Origin: Pseudonocardia xinjiangensis
GTDB taxonomy: Bacteria > Actinomycetota > Actinomycetes > Mycobacteriales > Pseudonocardiaceae
Direction of reading: 5' to 3'
Length of the DNA stretch: 56,162 bases
NCBI RefSeq assembly: GCF_012911925.1
Contig: NZ_JAAXKY010000031.1
Coordinates: 1-56,162, forward strand
Both the position numbers and the translations under genes were made by a program. The notes beneath the pieces were generated by a model. The model saw only the letters and a list, made by a program, of their open reading frames with translations. It was not told the origin of the DNA and made no database searches. Of this stretch, positions 36,801-42,800 are shown piece after piece. The first letter of the stretch is position 1, and every line of letters starts with the position of its first letter.

Positions 36801-39800
36801 GCTGAGGCTGCGCTGGCGGCGCGTCGTCTGCTGCGGGAGGGACTCGAGCAGCAGGCCGGTGGCCTGGTGGCGATCATGGCCGGAGCCGGGGCCCCGGCGG
36901 TCCTGGCCGGGCTGGCCCCCGCGAACGAACGGGTGGCGGCCGCACTGACGGCTCGGGACGTCGCCCGCGCCGCCTTCGTGACGGCGGTCACCCCCGCGAT
37001 GGAGAAGGCCGCGCGGGACGGCGTGCCGCAGCGGGTCATCGAACGAGGGACCGGCCTCCCGCAGGGGACGATCGCCGAGCTCGCGAAGAGCTGGGAGCCG
37101 GACTCTCGTGAGCGGCTGGTACGGGTGGACGCGCTGCGCGAGTGGTGGGTGCGGCAGTGGGGTGTGGTGCACCCGCCCGCCGAGCTGATCCTGCCCGACG
37201 GGCGGCGGGTGACCTCGGCGTGGCTGGCCGAGCAGTTCGGCACCGGCGGTGACGCGGCGCTGGCGCTGCTGAAGGACGGCCGGGTCGTGGCCTTGGTCAG
37301 CGGCGACCGGCTGGCGGTGTTCGACCTGTCGGACGGGCATTTCCATCCCATCGGCTACGACGACCCGCGGGGCGGGGCCTACATCGAGGGGCACCTGCGG
37401 AAGCTGGCCGACTCCGGGCACCAGGGTGTGATCACGTTCCACCCGATCCCGCAGCGCGGTAAGGGTCTGGCCGGCTCGGGCGGGGCGTTCTACTACGGGA
37501 TCGTCAACGTGGTGACCCTCGGGCTGGTCTACAACGTCCGGATCCTCGAGATGTGGGGCCAGTTCCCGGACGTCCGGATGCTGGACACGATCCGCCGGCT
37601 GCCACCGGATCTGCGGTGGCGCGCGGTGATGGGGTCGGTCGGGGCCCGGATGGACATTCCGGGCGCGTTGAACTACCTGCGTCTGCTGGCGGTGATGAAC
37701 CCGGACCTGGTGAAGCTGATCGGGGAGACCACGATCGCGAAGGAACTGGTCCGCGTCCTGCTGGGAGAGCAGGGGATCCACACGATCAACCCGAGGTGGT
37801 TGGAGCAGATCGAGCGCCTGGTCGCCGGGGCCGGCCTGTTGCGGACCGCCGTCGCGGATCCCGACGTGGCGTTGACCGCGGCGGATCTGCCCGCGGGGCT
37901 GGCCGAGGTGGTGACAGGTCCGCGTACCGACCCGGAGCGCGTGGCCGTCGCGTTGCTGCCGGCGTTGCTGGGTCATGTCGACGACATCAAGACGCTGCTG
38001 GAGCGGACGGGGCACGGTGCCGCCGCGAAGCGTCTGCTCTCGGCCGCGGAGCAGAGCAAGCTCGACGTCTTCAACGCGCACCTGCGGGAGCTGCTGGCTG
38101 CGGTCGAGGAGATCGGGTTGGCCGTGGTGCTGCACAACGACTTCGGGTTGGCCCGGATCCTGGCCAACGCCCGGGTCGGCGAGACGACGCCGGACGAGCG
38201 GTTCGGGATGCCGCTGCTGAACCTGCTGGCCGAGTACCCGACGGCGAAGATCGTCCTGGCGCACCTGGGCGTGGGTAAGTACACCCGGATGTCGGTGGAG
38301 CACCTGGACGTGATCGACGAGATCCTCTCGAACCCGCGCTACAGCCACATCAGTTTCGACATCTCCTGGAACGATGTGGCCCGGCACCTGCTGGCCGACA
38401 AGGCGATCACCGACCGGTTCATCCAGCTGGTCCGCGACCACCCGGACCGGCTCATCTACGGGTCCGACGGGGTGTTCCCGGCAAGCGTCGCCCAGAACTC
38501 CCGGCACGCCCACGACATGGAGCCGATCTTCGTCCGCATCCGGGACGAGGTCGGCCACGACGCGTTCCACGATGTGCGGCACGCCAACCTGGAGCGGCGA
38601 CTGGCCGCTGCGGAGCGGGACGTGCAGGCGTGGGCCTACGCGCAGCAGAACGCCGCGGGGCTCGACGCGTGGCGCCGGGCTGCGTTCTCCGCGGAGCGCA
38701 ACCGGATCGTGGACGACTGGCGTGAGCGCTACGAGCTGGAGCAGGGCGACGGGCTGCGGCGCACCCTGGCCGAGCTCGGCAGGCCCGACCCGGGCCGGTG
38801 GTGGGAGGAGACGGGTCCCGCCGCCCGGCAGATGCACAGCCTGGTCCGCTGGCACAACGCGGTGACCCTCGCAGTGGTGGACGGACGCAGGCTGACCCCC
38901 CGCATGGTCGTGGCGTCGCTGCGTGCGATCTGGGCGGACCGCCGCGGCGACCGGGCCGATCGGCACGCGGCGAAGCAGGCGGCCCGCGCCGAAGCCGGTC
39001 TGGGCGGCACCACGGACACCGCCGCCCTGGGTCTCCGCGATGCCGACGGCAACGCCTACACGTTGGAGGCGCTGGTCGCCGCTCACCAGACCAGCGGGGC
39101 GATGGGGGACCAGGCCAGGGCCGCGTGGGTGTTGGGCGAGGTGCAGCGCACCCAGCTCGCGCAGACCCGGGACGCCGCCGGGCGGAAGGAGCTGCGCGGG
39201 GCCTACACGGCGAAGGCGATCGTCGCTGCCGCTGTGATGGTCGGGCTCGGCGCGGTCGCGGCGACGGTCGCTCCGTGGGCGTTGCTGCCCATGGCGGCGT
39301 CGGCGCACTACGCCGCGTTCGCCGTCCGTGGTGCGCTGGGCCTGCACCGCACCGCCTACAACCAGGAGCTGCGGGTCCTGGTCGAGTCGATCATGGAACG
39401 CGGCCAGTTCGACATCGGCACCATCCGCGTGCTGATCAGCGTGATGCGCAAGTACGCAGCGCTCGACGGGTCGACCCCGAAGCAGCTGGCGCGTTTCGAC
39501 GAGGTCGCCAACGAGTTCCTGGTGATCGCGCACGCTCTGGTCTTCTCCCCGCTGCGGCCGGGCCAGACCGCGCAGGGGCGCCAGCACGCGGCGCTGAAGG
39601 AGTTCTCGCTCTTCCTCGACAAGGCGGCTGTCGAGCTGGGCGCCCAGGCGCAGTCCTTCCAGGGCTTCGCCCCGAACGCCGGACTGCTGGGCCGGGTGGT
39701 CAACACCGTGCTGGCCGGCACGTACCTGGTCAACCTGGCCGTGCAGGTGGCGGCAATGGCGAACGGGACCGGCCTCGCCGTCTGGGTCAACGGCGCGTTC

Positions 39801-42800
39801 GCACTCTCGTCGGTGCTGTTCCTGGCGCAGGCGCTGTCCGTGACGGTCATGGGGTGGGCCGGCATCGACTTCAGCAGCCACCCGCTGCTGCGCAGGGTCG
39901 TGCACCTCGGGGCGATCCCCGCGGTGACGGTGGGGAGCCTGCTGCTGACCATCCAGACCGGCGTGATCGACAACAGCATCCTGGTGCTGCCGGCGCTCGG
40001 GCTGACCGCGGCAGGCGGTTACCTCTCCGCACTGGGCATCACCATCGAGCTGGGCCACGGCCGTCCCGCCCCCCGCCGGGGCGCAGGCGCGAACGCCGTT
40101 CTCTTCGGCAGCCTGCTGGCGTTCGGGGTGATGAGCATGCTCCCCGACCAGGTGGTCGGGCTCGGCATCGGTGCCGGGGTCCTGCTCGTCGGAACCTGGG
40201 CGCTGTCGGCGTTCGACACCTGGCGCAGCCGGCGGACGAGGGGCCCACCGTCCTCCGGTGCTCCCGGGAACCCGACATCCGTCAGCTCCGGCCCCTCGGG
40301 CGGACCGAGCGCGGGCGGAGGCACCGGCAGGCCCGGGACTGCGCGGTCCGGAGCCGTCGTACCCCTCGCCCTCGGACTCGGTGCGATGACCACCACGGCC
40401 GCTCTCGGGCTGACCGCAGGCCCGGCCGTGCTCGGCCTGGGCGTGGTCGTCACCGGGATCGTGGTGATGACCGGGCCCGGGAGCCTGGTCGGACACGCCG
40501 TCGGGGATGCGGCCCGCGCACTCGCGGACCGCATCGGTCCGGCGCGCACCGCACTGTGGAACGGGCTGGATGCACTGCGCCCGGTTGTCGTGTCGTCGCT
40601 GGGCTGGCTGCGGTTCGCCCTGCTCGGAGTGGGCGAGCGGCAGCGCGCGGTCGTGGAGTCGGCGCGGATCGCTCGAGCGCGTGAGCGGCTCGCCGGCGCG
40701 TCGCGGGCCGGGTGGACCGCCGAGCAGTCGAGGGCCGGGCGGCGGCTGCACGCCGAGCTGGGTCAGCTCGGCGTGGACGCCTGGGCGGTGAGTGGCGGAC
40801 CGCGGCCGGGTGCGTACCGGATCGACGACCTGGTCGCCCGCGTGGACGCGGCCGTGGCCGGGGTGGACGCGCTGGTACCCCCGGCGCCGGTGGGGCGGGC
40901 GAAGCGGCTGCGGGCAGCGCTGCGGCTGCTCGGGCGCGCGCCGGTGGTGGTCGGCCTCCTCACCGCGGGCGCGGTGGCCTCGGACTGGATCGGCGCCGCT
41001 GCCGCCCAGGCCGGAACCCGGGTCGGCACCGCCGATGCCGGCGGCACTGTGACCGGCGGCTGGTGGGACGGCGCGACGGGTCTCACGGTGGCCGGGGTGA
41101 CGGTCGCGGTCGGGCTCGTGCTCAGGCTGCGCGGGTGGTGGACGCCGCGTCAGGCCAGGGCGCCACCGGCCGCCACGGGTCCGACCGGCACCCGGACCGC
41201 CACGCGGCTGCTCGCGCTCGCCCGGTCCTGGGTCGCCAACCGCGCGATGGCGCTCCGCAGCGCCGGCACGTCGCCGGTGCCCAACGCGGTCGTCGGCGAT
41301 CTCGTCGATCTGGCGCCGGGGAACCCGCTACGGGGGTTCAAGGTCACGAGGTCCTCGGCTCGTTCGGACGAGGAGCTGCTGACGTCGGTGTTCGCCCCGG
41401 CCGACGGCCAGTTCCTCGCGATCCATCCGAGCGCGCCGGGCATCCTCCTGCAGGGCAACCACCGGCGGTACGAGCTGATCAGGCGGGCGGACGACCCCGG
41501 ATCGGCGATCGACTGGGACACGCCGATCTACATCAACCGGCTCCAGCTGAACCCGACCTCGCCGGGACCGGCCGTCGTGCGGCGGATGGCGCGGCTCTTC
41601 ACGCGCCACGGCCCGCCGATCACCGGGTCCCGCCCGGCGACCAGCGAGGACCTGCGTCGGGTGGCGGCCGAGATGACCGTCCACCCGGACGGCCACGGCG
41701 CCATCCTCGCCCCACCTGCCGACCCGCTGCGCGAGCACGCGCTCGACCTGCCGGTCGACCCGCGTGACTTCACCCTGGTCGCCCACGCCGATCGCGGCGG
41801 GGTCCGCTACCCGGCAGCCGGCCCGGACGTCCGCATCGGCCACGACCAGCTCGCACAGCTGCTGACGGACATCCCCGAGTTCACGGCCTGGCGCTACTCC
41901 CGGACGGACGGGACCGGCCGGCTGGTCGTCTGCGGGTGCGAGATCGCCGTGGACACCGAGGCGGCGCTGCGCAGCCTCGCCGCCACCCTCGGCGTGCCGG
42001 TGGCGGGAGCAGACGCCGTGGTGCTCGTCCACCCCGCGACGGCCACCGCGCCGGCCCGGGTCTCCCTCGGCACCCGGGCGGACGGGACCCCGGGCCGCTG
42101 GTACCTGGTCGAGCGGGGCCGCGCTGCGTCGGAGATCCCCGCGCCCACGGGCGTGACCGCCACGGCGGCCGTTCGCCTCGGCCCGCCCGGCGTCACCGCG
42201 TCGATCCCCCCGGGCGCAGGTCCGGTGCGCGCCGGCACCGGCGACGCCGACGCGGCGCCTCCCCTGACCGCGCAGCAGCTCGAGATCATCGACCGCGAGG
42301 TGCTCAGGCACGGGCATCAGCTCGTGAAGACCCCGCAGACCCGCATCAAGTTCCAGCGGGACCCCCACCGGTACGCGCGCGAGGCGAGCTGGGTGGCGGC
42401 CGTCGTCGGCGACGTGCTGGAGGGCCTGGCCGCTCCGGTGATGGAGCGGCTGGCCACGGAGCGCGGCGAGCAGGTGCTGAAGAACGTGGTGGCGCGCCTG
42501 GTCAACGGGTCGGGGAGCACCGGTGACCTCGTCGAGTTCGACTTCCTGTTCCTGGACGACTCCGGACCGGTCCGGTACGTCAGCGCGAAGGCCAACCCGA
42601 AGACGTTCGCGCCGGGAGCGGACCGCGCCAAGCTCGCGAAGCTGTTCTCCGAGATCCCGACCGAGTCCCCGGAGGCATTGCGGGCGTACCTGTCCTACCT
42701 GCGGCTGAACCCGGCCACGCTGGCGAACATCGTCGGCGTCGAGGTCTCCTGGAGCGGCTCCGACGGAGCGATCCCGCTGGCCGAGTTCCGCCGTCTCCGG

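Noticed and set aside
32460..40751. An open frame of about 2,760 codons on the minus strand, opposite the giant gene
   Set aside because: Composition is typical of an antisense GC-frame artefact: Arg/Gly/Pro/His-rich, no domain motifs. The plus-strand frame spans all of it with recognisable modules.
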